Source: Hyphomicrobiales bacterium (lineage in GTDB: Bacteria; Pseudomonadota; Alphaproteobacteria; Rhizobiales; Aestuariivirgaceae). Taken from it: a DNA stretch of 64,000 nucleotides. The notes under the pieces were generated by a model, which was given only the letters and a program-made list of their open reading frames with translations, was not told where the DNA came from and made no database searches. Numbering within the stretch: position 1 is the stretch's first letter; every line of letters begins with the position of its first letter. Positions 33,552-41,945 of the stretch are shown piece by piece. A program made the translations under genes and the position numbers. Where the stretch lies: contig JADJVV010000001.1 in NCBI GenBank assembly GCA_016710435.1, positions 2,688,501 to 2,752,500 on the forward strand. Direction: 5' to 3'.

Positions 33552-34295
33552 ATGTCGAAAATCGTGACGATCAAAGCTGCCGCGCGCAGCAAGGCAGGTA
33601 AGGGGGCCTCTCGTTCCGTCCGCCGTACCGGAGACATTCCGGGCGTGGTGTATGGTGACAAGCAGGACCCGCAGCTGATTTCGCTGACCTACAAGGCCGT
33701 GCACCCGCACGTCGAAACCGGCCGTTTCCTGTCCACCCTCGTTGACCTGGACATCGATGGCAAGACCATCCGCGCCATTCCGCGCGACGTGCAGTTCGAG
33801 CCGGTCAAGGACCGCATCATCCATGTGGACTTCCTGCGTCTCGGCAAGGACGCCCGCATCGTCGTTGAAATTCCGGTTCACTTCAGGAACCAGGAAGCAG
33901 CCCCGGGCCTCAAGGCCGGTGGCACGCTCAACATCGTGTCGCACTCGGTCAACCTCTATTGCCCGGCCGACTTCATTCCCGATGACATCATGGTCGACCT
34001 GACCGGCATGCAGATCGGCCAGAACATCCACCTTTCGGACATCAAGCTGCCCGACCGCGTGACCTCCGCCGTGCGCGAGAACGTGACCCTCGTCACGCTG
34101 TCGTCCAAGGCCAAGGAAGAGGAAGCTCCGGTGGAAGCCATTTCGGCCGAAGTTCCGGCGTCGGCCCAGAAGGCTCCGGTTGCAGCGCCTGGTGCTGCCG
34201 CTGCGCCTGCCAAGGGTGCCGCTCCGGCTAAGGGTGCTGCTCCGGCCAAGGGCGCTGCCCCGGCCGCTGCCGCCGCCGCGCCGAAGAAGAAGTAA
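33552..34295 (+). CDS. rplY: 50S ribosomal protein L25/general stress protein Ctc
   Basis: A 247-residue member of the long (Ctc/TL5) form of L25, which binds 5S rRNA. The L25 domain covers about residues 5-95 (ARSKAGKGASRSVRRTGDIP, then HVDFLR), and the TL5 beta domain runs to about 190. The C-terminal 45 residues are a low-complexity Ala/Pro/Lys tail containing three PAKGAA repeats. ATG 33552 has GGAGAAG just upstream; a reading from 33354 would cross two hairpins. pth follows after 27 bases. Confidence 0.95.
   Translation: MSKIVTIKAAARSKAGKGASRSVRRTGDIPGVVYGDKQDPQLISLTYKAVHPHVETGRFLSTLVDLDIDGKTIRAIPRDVQFEPVKDRIIHVDFLRLGKDARIVVEIPVHFRNQEAAPGLKAGGTLNIVSHSVNLYCPADFIPDDIMVDLTGMQIGQNIHLSDIKLPDRVTSAVRENVTLVTLSSKAKEEEAPVEAISAEVPASAQKAPVAAPGAAAAPAKGAAPAKGAAPAKGAAPAAAAAAPKKK
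34206..34259 (+). repeat. Three tandem 18-base repeats in the rplY tail
   Basis: Units at 34206-34223, 34224-34241 and 34242-34259 each encode PAKGAA and differ only at third codon positions. They form a Lys-bearing, Ala/Pro-rich C-terminal extension of L25. Copy number may vary between strains by slippage. Confidence 0.85.
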
Positions 34296-34322
34296 CGCCG
34301 GCGAACGCGCCGGGAGGCCCCG

Positions 34323-34922
34323 ATGTTCCTGTTCGCAGGTCTTGGCAATCCCGGTGCGAAATACGCCCACAACCGGCACAACATTGGTTTCATGGCGGTG
34401 GACGAGATTGTCCGCCGCCATTCCTTTTCGCCCTGGCGCAAGAAATTCCAGTCCGAGATGTCGGAAGGAACGCTTGCCGGTGAAAAGGTGCTGGTGCTGA
34501 AGCCGCAGACCTACATGAACGAGTCCGGCCGCGCCGTGGGCGAAGCTGTGCGTTTCCACAATATTCCCCTGTCGCAGGTCTACGTCTTCTACGACGAGCT
34601 TGACCTCGATCCAGGCAAGCTGCGCGTGAAAACAGGCGGCGGTGCTGCGGGCCACAACGGCATCCGCTCGATCTCCGCCCACATCGGCCCGGACTACAAG
34701 CGCGTCCGTCTCGGCATCGGCCATCCCGGCGTCAAGGAACTGGTACAGCCCCACGTGCTCGGCGATTTCGCCAAGCAGGACCGTGAGTGGCTGAAGCTGC
34801 TGCTTGAGTCGGTTGCCGACAATGCAGGCATGCTGGCCGAAGGGCAGGACGAGAAATACCAGAGCAAGGTCCACCTCGCGGTTTATCCGCCCCGGCCCAA
34901 TGCTCCGCGCAAGCCGGAATAG
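34323..34922 (+). CDS. pth: Peptidyl-tRNA hydrolase
   Basis: A 199-residue enzyme that releases peptides from prematurely dissociated peptidyl-tRNA. The N-terminal motif FLFAGLGNPGAKYAHNRHNIGF has the catalytic His, and the second signature FYDELDLDPGKLRVKTGGGAAGHNG follows in two parts at about residues 92-116. Length is normal with a basic tail. The order rplY-pth-ychF is common in alphaproteobacteria and suggests one translation-linked operon. Confidence 0.96.
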   Translation: MFLFAGLGNPGAKYAHNRHNIGFMAVDEIVRRHSFSPWRKKFQSEMSEGTLAGEKVLVLKPQTYMNESGRAVGEAVRFHNIPLSQVYVFYDELDLDPGKLRVKTGGGAAGHNGIRSISAHIGPDYKRVRLGIGHPGVKELVQPHVLGDFAKQDREWLKLLLESVADNAGMLAEGQDEKYQSKVHLAVYPPRPNAPRKPE

Positions 34923-35011
34923 GGCGGCCATTTCTCCCTTGCTTCTGCCGCCCTGCCGTAGCAGGAACCCCGGCAACTGACTGACCGATTGAATCAAGGA
35001 TTTCGAGAACC

Positions 35012-36109
35012 ATGGGTTTCAAATGTGGCATTGTGGGCCTGCCGAATGTGGGCAAGTCCACGCTGTTCAATGCGCTGACGCAGACCTCCGCCGCGCAGGC
35101 CGCCAACTATCCGTTCTGCACCATTGAGCCGAACGTCGGCGACGTCGGCGTTCCCGATGAACGTCTGGAGAAACTCGCGGCCATCGCCGGCTCGGGCCAG
35201 ATCATCCCCACCCGCCTCACCTTCGTCGATATCGCAGGCCTCGTGAAGGGCGCCTCCAAGGGCGAAGGCCTCGGCAACCAGTTCCTTGCCAACATCCGCG
35301 AGACCGATGCCATCGCCCATGTGGTACGCTGCTTCGAGGACGGCGACATCACCCACGTCTCGGGCCGCATCGATCCGGTGTCCGACATCGAGGTCATCGA
35401 GACGGAACTGATGCTGGCGGACCTGGACTCGCTTGAGAAGCGTTACGTCAACACCGAGAAGAAGGCCAAGCAGGGCGACAAGGAAGCGAAGGAACTCGCG
35501 GACCTGATGCACCGCGCCCTCGTACTGCTGCGCGAGGGCAAGCCCGCCCGCCTCGTCGAACGCTCGCACGAGGAAGAGGTGATGTTCCGCGGCCTCGGCC
35601 TCCTGTCGTCGAAGCCCGTGCTCTATGTCTGCAACGTGGAAGAGGGCAGCGCAGACAAGGGCAATGACTTCTCCGACAAGGTGAAGGCCTTCGCCGAAAA
35701 GGAAGGCAACAAGTCGGTCGTCGTTTCCGCCAAGATCGAAAGCGAGATCGCCATCCTGCCGCTGGCGGACCAGAAGGACTACCTCGACGCCGTGGGCCTG
35801 CATGAACCGGGCCTCAACCGCGTGATCCGCGAAGGCTATGCACTGCTTGGCCTCCTCACCTATTTCACCGTTGGCCCCAAGGAAGCGCGCGCCTGGACGA
35901 TCACCAAGGGCACCAAGGCCCCCGCGGCGGCTGGCGTCATTCACACCGATTTCGAAAAGGGCTTTATCCGCTCTGAAACCATCGCCTACGACGACTACAT
36001 CGCCAACAACGGCGAATCCGGCGCCAAGACAGCGGGCAAGTTCCGCCTCGAAGGCAAGGAATACGTGGTGGCCGACGGCGACGTGATGCACTTCCGCTTC
36101 AATACGTGA
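35012..36109 (+). CDS. ychF: Redox-regulated ATPase YchF (OLA1 family)
   Basis: A 365-residue Obg-like P-loop protein. The G1 motif is GLPNVGKST near residue 9 and the G3 region reads FVDIAGLVKGASKGEGLGNQ. The specificity loop NVEE (in VCNVEEGS) replaces NKxD, which explains ATP rather than GTP preference. A coiled coil (DSLEKRYVNTEKKAKQGDKE) and C-terminal TGS domain (YFTVGPKEARAWTI) follow. It binds the ribosome and negatively affects oxidative stress responses. The MaoC gene starts at its stop codon. Confidence 0.96.
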   Translation: MGFKCGIVGLPNVGKSTLFNALTQTSAAQAANYPFCTIEPNVGDVGVPDERLEKLAAIAGSGQIIPTRLTFVDIAGLVKGASKGEGLGNQFLANIRETDAIAHVVRCFEDGDITHVSGRIDPVSDIEVIETELMLADLDSLEKRYVNTEKKAKQGDKEAKELADLMHRALVLLREGKPARLVERSHEEEVMFRGLGLLSSKPVLYVCNVEEGSADKGNDFSDKVKAFAEKEGNKSVVVSAKIESEIAILPLADQKDYLDAVGLHEPGLNRVIREGYALLGLLTYFTVGPKEARAWTITKGTKAPAAAGVIHTDFEKGFIRSETIAYDDYIANNGESGAKTAGKFRLEGKEYVVADGDVMHFRFNT

Positions 36110-36558
36110 GCGCCATGCTGCACTTCGAGGATTTTCGCGAGGGGCAGACATTTCCGCTAGGACCGCACCGGATTACCGAGGAGGCGATCATCTCCTTTGC
36201 GCGTGAATTCGATCCGCAGCCGTTTCATCTCGATGCGGAGGCAGCCCGGCATTCACTCCTCGGCGGCCTCGCGGCCAGCGGCTGGCATTCCACTGCCATG
36301 CTCATGCGCCTGATGTGCGATGCCTGCCTCTCGCGTTCGTCCATCCTCGGTTCCAGCGGCATGGACGAGGTGAAGTGGCTTGCACCCGTGCTGGCGGGAG
36401 ATGTCCTCTCCGGCACGTTCGAGATCACGGCCACCCGCACCTCGGCCTCGCGCCCCGGCATTGGCATCGTGAACTTCACCTCGCGCCTCGCCGGAAGCGA
36501 CGGCATGGCGAAGGTCGAGATGACCGGCATGTTCTTCGTGCGGAGGAGGGCCGCATGA
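36106..36558 (+). CDS. MaoC family hot-dog dehydratase
   Basis: A 150-residue (R)-specific enoyl-CoA hydratase-like hot-dog protein. The hydratase-2 motif reads FAREFDPQPFHLD with the catalytic Asp (residue 36) and His (41) both present, then GLAASGWHSTAM. It could hydrate an enoyl thioester in lipid or acyl-CoA metabolism. GTG 36106 overlaps the ychF stop (GTGA); ATG 36115 is an alternative. It overlaps the second MaoC gene by 4 bases. Confidence 0.82.
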   Translation: MSAMLHFEDFREGQTFPLGPHRITEEAIISFAREFDPQPFHLDAEAARHSLLGGLAASGWHSTAMLMRLMCDACLSRSSILGSSGMDEVKWLAPVLAGDVLSGTFEITATRTSASRPGIGIVNFTSRLAGSDGMAKVEMTGMFFVRRRAA

Positions 36559-37046
36559 TCGGGCTTTTCCTGGAAGACATGAAGATCGGCACCGTCATTG
36601 CGCAGGGCACCTACGCTTTCACGGACGAAAACATCCGCGCCTACTCCACGGCCTTCGCGCCGGTGGGCTTCCACATGAATGCAGGCGAAGCGGCGCAAGG
36701 TCTGTTCGGCAAGACGGCGGCAGCGGGCTTCCATACCTGTTCGGCCTGGATGGCGCGCTTCGTCGCAACGAACGCAAAAGCACGCGATGCCGCTCAGGCA
36801 GCAGGCATGGCGCTCCCCGACATCGGTCCGTCACCGGGCATATCCAATATCCGCTGGCCGCGCCCGGTGCATGCTGGCGACGGGATTGTGTACCGCTCCA
36901 CCATCATCGCCACGCGCGCGCTCACATCGAGGCCCGGATGGGGCATGGTGACATTCCGCGCCGAGGGCCACAATCCGGCGGGCGCGTTGGTGATGAGCTT
37001 CGAAGGCCGGGTTCTGGTGCAGGCCAGGGGCGCAACACCGGCTTAA
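36555..37046 (+). CDS. MaoC-like hot-dog protein lacking the catalytic Asp
   Basis: A 163-residue paralogue-like hot-dog protein coupled to the preceding MaoC gene by an ATGA overlap. The motif region reads YSTAFAPVGFHMN: His40 is kept but the expected Asp at position 35 is Ala. FHTCSAWMARF and SNIRWPRPVHAGD match the rest of the fold. It may be a non-catalytic partner forming a heterodimer with the first protein, as in some split double-hot-dog hydratases. This is inference from sequence only. Confidence 0.78.
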   Translation: MIGLFLEDMKIGTVIAQGTYAFTDENIRAYSTAFAPVGFHMNAGEAAQGLFGKTAAAGFHTCSAWMARFVATNAKARDAAQAAGMALPDIGPSPGISNIRWPRPVHAGDGIVYRSTIIATRALTSRPGWGMVTFRAEGHNPAGALVMSFEGRVLVQARGATPA

Positions 37047-37183
37047 GCCTGCGTCTCTTCTGCCCTTTATTGTCCGGGGACATGCTGGTATGGCGCTGAA
37101 ACTGGGCATGCGACGGCAACAATCTTTGGTTGCGGGGGTCTCGTGGCATGCCGGCAGACTGACGGCACGAGACGGGACACATC

Positions 37184-37843
37184 ATGACGGTTTCCTCCAA
37201 GCTCTTCCGGGCCTTCGCATGCGCTGGCGTGCTCTCGGTCCTTTCCGCGCCCGCCTGGGCTGTTGCGGATTTCACCCTGCGCCGCGACCTCGACACGCGG
37301 AGCGAGTCCAACTGCACGGGCGAGACGGCCTTTGGCAACCTGGTGGCCGATGCCGCCCGCAAGATCCACGCCTCGGACGTGGCGCTCATTCCCTGCACGG
37401 CCATCAGCGGCAATCGCAGCCATGCCAAGGGCGAAAGTTTCGATGCCACCGCAGCCTCCGCCGAAATCGCGCCGGCGGCACAGGTGGTGCAGATCGAGGT
37501 CAGCGGACAGCAGTTGCTGGAGACGCTGGAGCAGGCGCTTTCCTCCGCGCCCGCCTCTTCAAACACCTTCCTGCAAGTCGCCGGCATTCGCATGGAAGTG
37601 AATCTCACAAAGCCCGCAGGCCAGCGCATCGTGAAACTCACTTCCAATGGCGCGGCACTCGACTTCACCCGAACCTACCGCGTGGCGATCACCGAAGATG
37701 CCGCCAAGGCCTTCGCATCCCTCGCCGGAGCGAAGAAGGTGGAAGGACAGCCCTCGGCTCTCGGCGCCGGTGTCGCCACGCACCTTCAGGCGGTGGGCGT
37801 TCGCGATATCAAGGTTCTGGGCCGCATCAAGTTCACACGCTAA
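37184..37843 (+). CDS. Exported protein with a 5'-nucleotidase C-terminal domain only
   Basis: A 219-residue protein with a Sec signal peptide (ending APAWA near residue 26). The rest matches the 5_nucleotid_C substrate-binding domain: SNCTGETAFGNLVADAARKI, then VVQIEVSGQQLLETLEQAL. The N-terminal metallophosphatase domain that carries the catalytic metals in UshA-like enzymes is absent. So it probably binds but does not hydrolyse nucleotides, or needs a partner. It lies upstream of a lysozyme gene. Confidence 0.78.
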   Translation: MTVSSKLFRAFACAGVLSVLSAPAWAVADFTLRRDLDTRSESNCTGETAFGNLVADAARKIHASDVALIPCTAISGNRSHAKGESFDATAASAEIAPAAQVVQIEVSGQQLLETLEQALSSAPASSNTFLQVAGIRMEVNLTKPAGQRIVKLTSNGAALDFTRTYRVAITEDAAKAFASLAGAKKVEGQPSALGAGVATHLQAVGVRDIKVLGRIKFTR

Positions 37844-37896
37844 TCCCGCCACATTGATTGGCTCAACCCGGTCTGACGGACCGGGAGAACACCTGC

Positions 37897-38634
37897 ATGA
37901 AATGGATCGCCGCTGCGGTCGCCGCGCTTGCCGTCGCAGGCTTGGCTGCATTCGGAGCATATGAAACTTATTTGTGGGGCTGGTGGCGCATGAACAACCC
38001 GTCGCTTGAACGTTTCCCCGTACAGGGCGTGGACGTGAGCCACCATCAGGGGCTCATCGACTGGCAGAGAGTGGAGGTCGACCCCCGCATCTCCTTCGCC
38101 TACCTCAAGGCCACCGAGGGCGGCGACCACAGGGACAGGCAATTCGCCCAGAACTGGGCAGCGCTGAAGACGACACGGATTGCCCGCGGCGCCTATCACT
38201 TTTTCACCTTCTGCCGTCCCGGCCGCGAGCAGGCCGAAAACCTGCTCAGCGTCATGCCGCTGGAGCCGGGCACGCTGCCGGTGGCCATCGACCTGGAATT
38301 TGGCGGCAACTGCAACCGGCGACCGACGGTGGAGGAGCTCGCCACCGAACTGGAAGATTTCGTCTCTCTCCTGCGCGACCGTGACGACCGCGCGCCCGTC
38401 TTCTATGTCACGCCGGAATTCTTCAGCGCCTACTTGGCGGGACAGGAAGGCGCCTATCCCGCGCACCTCCTGTGGCTGCGTAACATCTACGGTGAACCCG
38501 CCCACGACGGCTGCAACGGTTGGACATTCTGGCAATATGCGGGGCAGGGCCTCATTGACGGCATCACCGGCCCTGTTGATCTCAACGCCTATTGCGGAGA
38601 CGGACAGGCCTTCAACGCCCTGCGCAAGCGCTGA
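37897..38634 (+). CDS. GH25 lysozyme-type muramidase, membrane-anchored
   Basis: A 245-residue protein with an N-terminal hydrophobic segment (residues 4-20) that is a signal anchor or signal peptide. The GH25 barrel begins GVDVSHHQGLIDW with D46, and the catalytic acidic strand reads VAIDLEFGG with D132 and E134. FAYLKATEGG and RGAYHFF are further family blocks. It should cleave peptidoglycan glycan strands. ATG 37897 gives the signal; the reading from 37858 adds leader only. Chromosomal cell-wall remodelling is more likely than a phage origin because no phage genes surround it. Confidence 0.88.
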   Translation: MKWIAAAVAALAVAGLAAFGAYETYLWGWWRMNNPSLERFPVQGVDVSHHQGLIDWQRVEVDPRISFAYLKATEGGDHRDRQFAQNWAALKTTRIARGAYHFFTFCRPGREQAENLLSVMPLEPGTLPVAIDLEFGGNCNRRPTVEELATELEDFVSLLRDRDDRAPVFYVTPEFFSAYLAGQEGAYPAHLLWLRNIYGEPAHDGCNGWTFWQYAGQGLIDGITGPVDLNAYCGDGQAFNALRKR

Positions 38635-38637
38635 CGA

Positions 38638-39348
38638 TCACTGCCCCACGGACATGCGCTTGGGCATTTCCGGCGGTGCGGCGATGGGAACGCTACGCGC
38701 TACCTTGTAGGCAAGATCGTGATTGAAGAAGCCGCGCATGGCAATGTCGATGGCCGCGTCCTTCTTCATCATCTGCAACAGCGCCGCGCGGTTCCAGGCA
38801 ATGCACTCTGCTCCCTCTTTCAGCACCACGGTGGCGGAGGCCGGCAGGTCGCTGAGGAAAGCGATCTCGCCAAGGAACGCGCCCGATTGCAGGGTTGTCG
38901 TCTGCCGGTTCTTGATGATCTGCGCCTCACCCTTGAGCAGGTAGTAGAGCCGGTCCGGCTTCATGCCTTCGGTGAGAATGGCTGCACCACCGCCGGGAAC
39001 ACGCACCGTGCGCGCCGTGAGTTTGCGGAATTGGCCGGGCGTGAGCACGGCAATGCGGTCAAACAGCGGGCGCAGGTCTTCCGCGATGCCGAAATCCAGC
39101 CGCCCGCCGAAGACGAGCGCGATCATGACGATGTTGGCGAGGAACGACACCACCTTCCAGAACAGCGGATCGAACAGGGGCCCACCCGGCACGGAATAAT
39201 AGTAGAGGCCTTGCAGGAACAGGCTCACACCCATGAGCAGGCGCAGCTGCAATTGATCACGCAACAGGAAGGCGAGAAACGCCATCAGGTTGGAAAAGTG
39301 GAAGAGCAGCACGAAGATGCTGCCGAAAATGGGAATGCTCAGGTCCAA
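38638..39348 (-). CDS. Membrane protein with cyclic-nucleotide-binding domain (Popeye/POPDC-like)
   Basis: A 236-residue protein. Three hydrophobic helices (about 5-28, 33-53, 60-80) precede a cyclic-nucleotide-binding barrel with RLYYLLKGEAQIIKN and the phosphate-cassette-like FLGEIAFLSDLPASATVVLK. There is no helix-turn-helix, so it is not a Crp-type regulator. Three membrane helices followed by such a domain is the Popeye protein layout. It may sense cAMP or cGMP at the membrane. The start is the TTG at 39348 with GAGAG upstream; no ATG fits the first helix. Confidence 0.75.
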   Translation of the reverse strand: MDLSIPIFGSIFVLLFHFSNLMAFLAFLLRDQLQLRLLMGVSLFLQGLYYYSVPGGPLFDPLFWKVVSFLANIVMIALVFGGRLDFGIAEDLRPLFDRIAVLTPGQFRKLTARTVRVPGGGAAILTEGMKPDRLYYLLKGEAQIIKNRQTTTLQSGAFLGEIAFLSDLPASATVVLKEGAECIAWNRAALLQMMKKDAAIDIAMRGFFNHDLAYKVARSVPIAAPPEMPKRMSVGQ

Positions 39349-39414
39349 AACAGTCTCTCACAAACCCCCGCAAAGACAATTGCGAGGGACGGTCGCCCTG
39401 TCAATGGCGACCGC

Positions 39415-40725
39415 TCAATGGAACCGGCGGTCCATCCAGTCGGCCGTGCGGAACCAGGCGCCGACCAGCGGCAGGAACCACGGGTTGCCGTGATAGAGGG
39501 GGCTCGTCAGAAATTCCGGTTGGTCGAAGGCGATGGTGCGGTTGGACTTGCCCACGATCTTCCGCGCCGTCTCGCGCCCGAGGAAGCTCATCATCGCCAC
39601 GCCCGAACCGTTGCAGCCCAGGGCGAAATGCAGGCCGTCGAATTTGCCCATGTGGGGCAGTTCATCCATGGTGAAGGCAACATTTCCCGTCCAGGCATGG
39701 GTGATCTTCGTTCCCTTCAGCTGCGGGAAGCGGTCCAGCATGAAGCGGTGCAGAAGTGGTGCCGTCTCCACAGGATCCGTGAAGCCGAACTTGGCGCGCC
39801 CGCCGAAGATCATCCGCTTGCCGTCGGGGGAGAGGCGGTAATAGGTCAGCACGCGCCGCGTATCGGCGAAGCTGCGGTTCTTCGGACTGAGCGAGGCTGC
39901 AAGCTCCGGCGAAAGTTCTTCCGTCGCGATGATGTAGGAGCCGACCGGCACCACCCGGCGCTTGAACTGGGGCGTCACATCGCCGGTGTAGCCATTGGTG
40001 GCGATGATCACATGACCGGCGCGAATCGTGCCGCGTGGCGTCTTCACCGCCCAGGTGCCGCCCGCTTCTTGCGTCAGTCCATTCACCGGCGTGCGCGAGG
40101 CGATTGGCACGCCTGCCTTCTGCACCAGATCGAGCAGGCCCTTGTAATAGAGGGCAGGGTGCAGGTGCGCCGCCCGTCCCACCAGCATGCCGCCGAAATA
40201 ATAGTCCGACCCGATTTCCTCGCGCTGCCGTTCGCGCGGCACCAGCACCGCATCGGACTGCGCCTCGGCGTTGAGCAGGTCCACTTTCTTCTTCATCGCG
40301 TCATAATGCGACTGGCACCACGCCCCGAGGAAATAGCCCGTCTTGGTCCAGCCGCAATCGATGGCGTTGTCGCGGATCAGGTCCTCGATGTTGGTGAAAG
40401 CGTCAACGGCATCGTTGAGGAATGGCTTCGCTTCCTCCGGTGTCATGGCCTTGTTGACCATGCGCTTGCCGACATTCACGCCGGCCGAGACCAGACCACC
40501 GCTCCGCGTGGACCCGCCGAAGCCTGGTTCGGCGGCATCCAGCACGATTGATTCGATGCCGTTCCGCGCCAGTTCCAGCGCCGCACTCATGCCGGCATAG
40601 CCGCCCCCGACGATGGCCACGGCCACGTTCCGCGGCAGGTCCACCTCGGGCAGTGCCTTCGGCTCATGTGCCTCCCACCAATAGGGTTTTGCCTTGAAGC
40701 TGGGATGGAACAGGGCCTGTGACAT
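39415..40725 (-). CDS. FAD-dependent oxidoreductase (DAO family)
   Basis: A 436-residue flavoprotein with dinucleotide motif VAIVGGGYAGMSAALELARNG and the DAO-family RSGGLVSAG block. The C-terminal FAD-binding part has ALGCNGSGVAMMSFLG. It is most like the PuuB/OrdL gamma-glutamylputrescine or glycine/sarcosine-type oxidases, so an amine substrate is probable. ATG 40725 is chosen; the in-frame GTG 40734 is possible. It faces away from the L,D-transpeptidase gene. Confidence 0.85.
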   Translation of the reverse strand: MSQALFHPSFKAKPYWWEAHEPKALPEVDLPRNVAVAIVGGGYAGMSAALELARNGIESIVLDAAEPGFGGSTRSGGLVSAGVNVGKRMVNKAMTPEEAKPFLNDAVDAFTNIEDLIRDNAIDCGWTKTGYFLGAWCQSHYDAMKKKVDLLNAEAQSDAVLVPRERQREEIGSDYYFGGMLVGRAAHLHPALYYKGLLDLVQKAGVPIASRTPVNGLTQEAGGTWAVKTPRGTIRAGHVIIATNGYTGDVTPQFKRRVVPVGSYIIATEELSPELAASLSPKNRSFADTRRVLTYYRLSPDGKRMIFGGRAKFGFTDPVETAPLLHRFMLDRFPQLKGTKITHAWTGNVAFTMDELPHMGKFDGLHFALGCNGSGVAMMSFLGRETARKIVGKSNRTIAFDQPEFLTSPLYHGNPWFLPLVGAWFRTADWMDRRFH

Positions 40726-40853
40726 GAACAACACTCCGGAATGAAATCAGGATAGGGGGAGGAGACTTACACGCGCAAGTGAGCGGAACCCCCTCGACGG
40801 GCAACCCCGCTTCGCCTATCTTGCAACCCTTCCAGTCCGTCGGGAACATCATC

Positions 40854-41525
40854 ATGCGGCTTCGCCAGCTCCTCATCGCCCTTTTCGTCAGCTTCATCGG
40901 CCTGTCCGCAATGGCGGACCTCGCCCTTGCCGCCAAAGTCGAAATCATCATCAACAAGGTCTCGCAGAAGATGACCGTGAAGGTGGATGGTGACACCGAA
41001 TATGTCTGGCCCGTCTCCACTGGCGCTCCCGGCTATGAAACGCCCGGCGGCACCTACAAGCCCTTCCGCATGGAGGCCGAGCACTTCTCCAAGGAATGGG
41101 ACGATGCACCCATGCCGCACTCGATCTTCTTCACCGGTCAGGGCCACGCCATCCATGGCAGCTTCCATGTGAAGAGCCTCGGCCGCCGTGCCTCGCATGG
41201 TTGCGTGCGGCTTCACCCCGACAACGCGGCGATCCTGTTTGACCTCGTGAAGAAGAACGGCATGTCCAACACCTCCGTGGTGCTGCGTGGCGGCCTGTTC
41301 GATTTCGGCACCCGCACGGCCTCCACCACGCCGCGCAAGGCCTGGTGGCTCTCGGGCAACAAGCCCCAGCGCAGCTTCTCCCAGATCGGCAACGACATGG
41401 AAAAGACCATCAAGGGCAAGGACACCAAGAAGAAGCCCAAGAAGGTCGCCTTGAAGTGCACCGTGAAGGACGGCAAGAAGACCTGCAAGAAGCCCTTCAC
41501 ACTGTTTGGTTCGACGGAAGGCTGA
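40854..41525 (+). CDS. L,D-transpeptidase (YkuD family) with Lys-rich tail
   Basis: A 223-residue exported enzyme. The signal peptide ends around residue 27 (DLALA). The YkuD domain occupies about 28-150 with AIHGSFH (H101) and RRASHGCVRLH (catalytic C117), the canonical form. The C-terminal 60 residues are Lys-rich (KGKDTKKKPKKVALKC) with two Cys, perhaps binding the anionic wall. It should make 3-3 cross-links or attach lipoproteins to peptidoglycan. ATG 40854 matches the signal peptide. Confidence 0.9.
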   Translation: MRLRQLLIALFVSFIGLSAMADLALAAKVEIIINKVSQKMTVKVDGDTEYVWPVSTGAPGYETPGGTYKPFRMEAEHFSKEWDDAPMPHSIFFTGQGHAIHGSFHVKSLGRRASHGCVRLHPDNAAILFDLVKKNGMSNTSVVLRGGLFDFGTRTASTTPRKAWWLSGNKPQRSFSQIGNDMEKTIKGKDTKKKPKKVALKCTVKDGKKTCKKPFTLFGSTEG

Positions 41526-41535
41526 CGCCTTCCGG

Positions 41536-41829
41536 TCAGGCCACGGCTTCGACGATTCGGATGTCGCGATCCGCGGCATCGCCCAGGGCAACGAGTGCCT
41601 CCTGATAGGCCGGGCTGTCATGGGCCGCGACTGCTGCCGCAACGCTGTCGAACTCAATCAACACCACCCGCTGCAAGATGCCGTTCTCATAGGCGTGGGC
41701 CGGAAGGCCGCGGGCGAGGACGCGCCCGCCCGCTGCCTTGATCGCGGGTGCTGCAACCGCAGCATAGGCGGCCATTTTCTCCGGATTCCTGATTTCGCGA
41801 TAGGTCGCAACCCAATAGGCCTTGCTCAT
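41536..41829 (-). CDS. DUF1330 family protein
   Basis: A 97-residue dimeric alpha-beta-barrel protein of DUF1330: KAYWVATYREIRNPEKMAAY, GGRVLARG and VVLIEFDSVAAAVAAHDSPA are its conserved parts. ATG 41829 (MSKAYW) is chosen over 41841 and 41889, since family members begin here. No signal peptide is seen. Function unknown; the fold is shared with monooxygenases and chlorite dismutase-like proteins. Confidence 0.85.
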   Translation of the reverse strand: MSKAYWVATYREIRNPEKMAAYAAVAAPAIKAAGGRVLARGLPAHAYENGILQRVVLIEFDSVAAAVAAHDSPAYQEALVALGDAADRDIRIVEAVA

Positions 41830-41945
41830 TGCTGTCTCCATGCGTCGGCGTCGGCGGCCACAATAGCCACGCCGCCGCAAACTTGACAAATCGGGGCCTC
41901 CATGCGCTTTAGCGCGTGAATTTTAAGGTTTTCCCGAGGTTTTCA

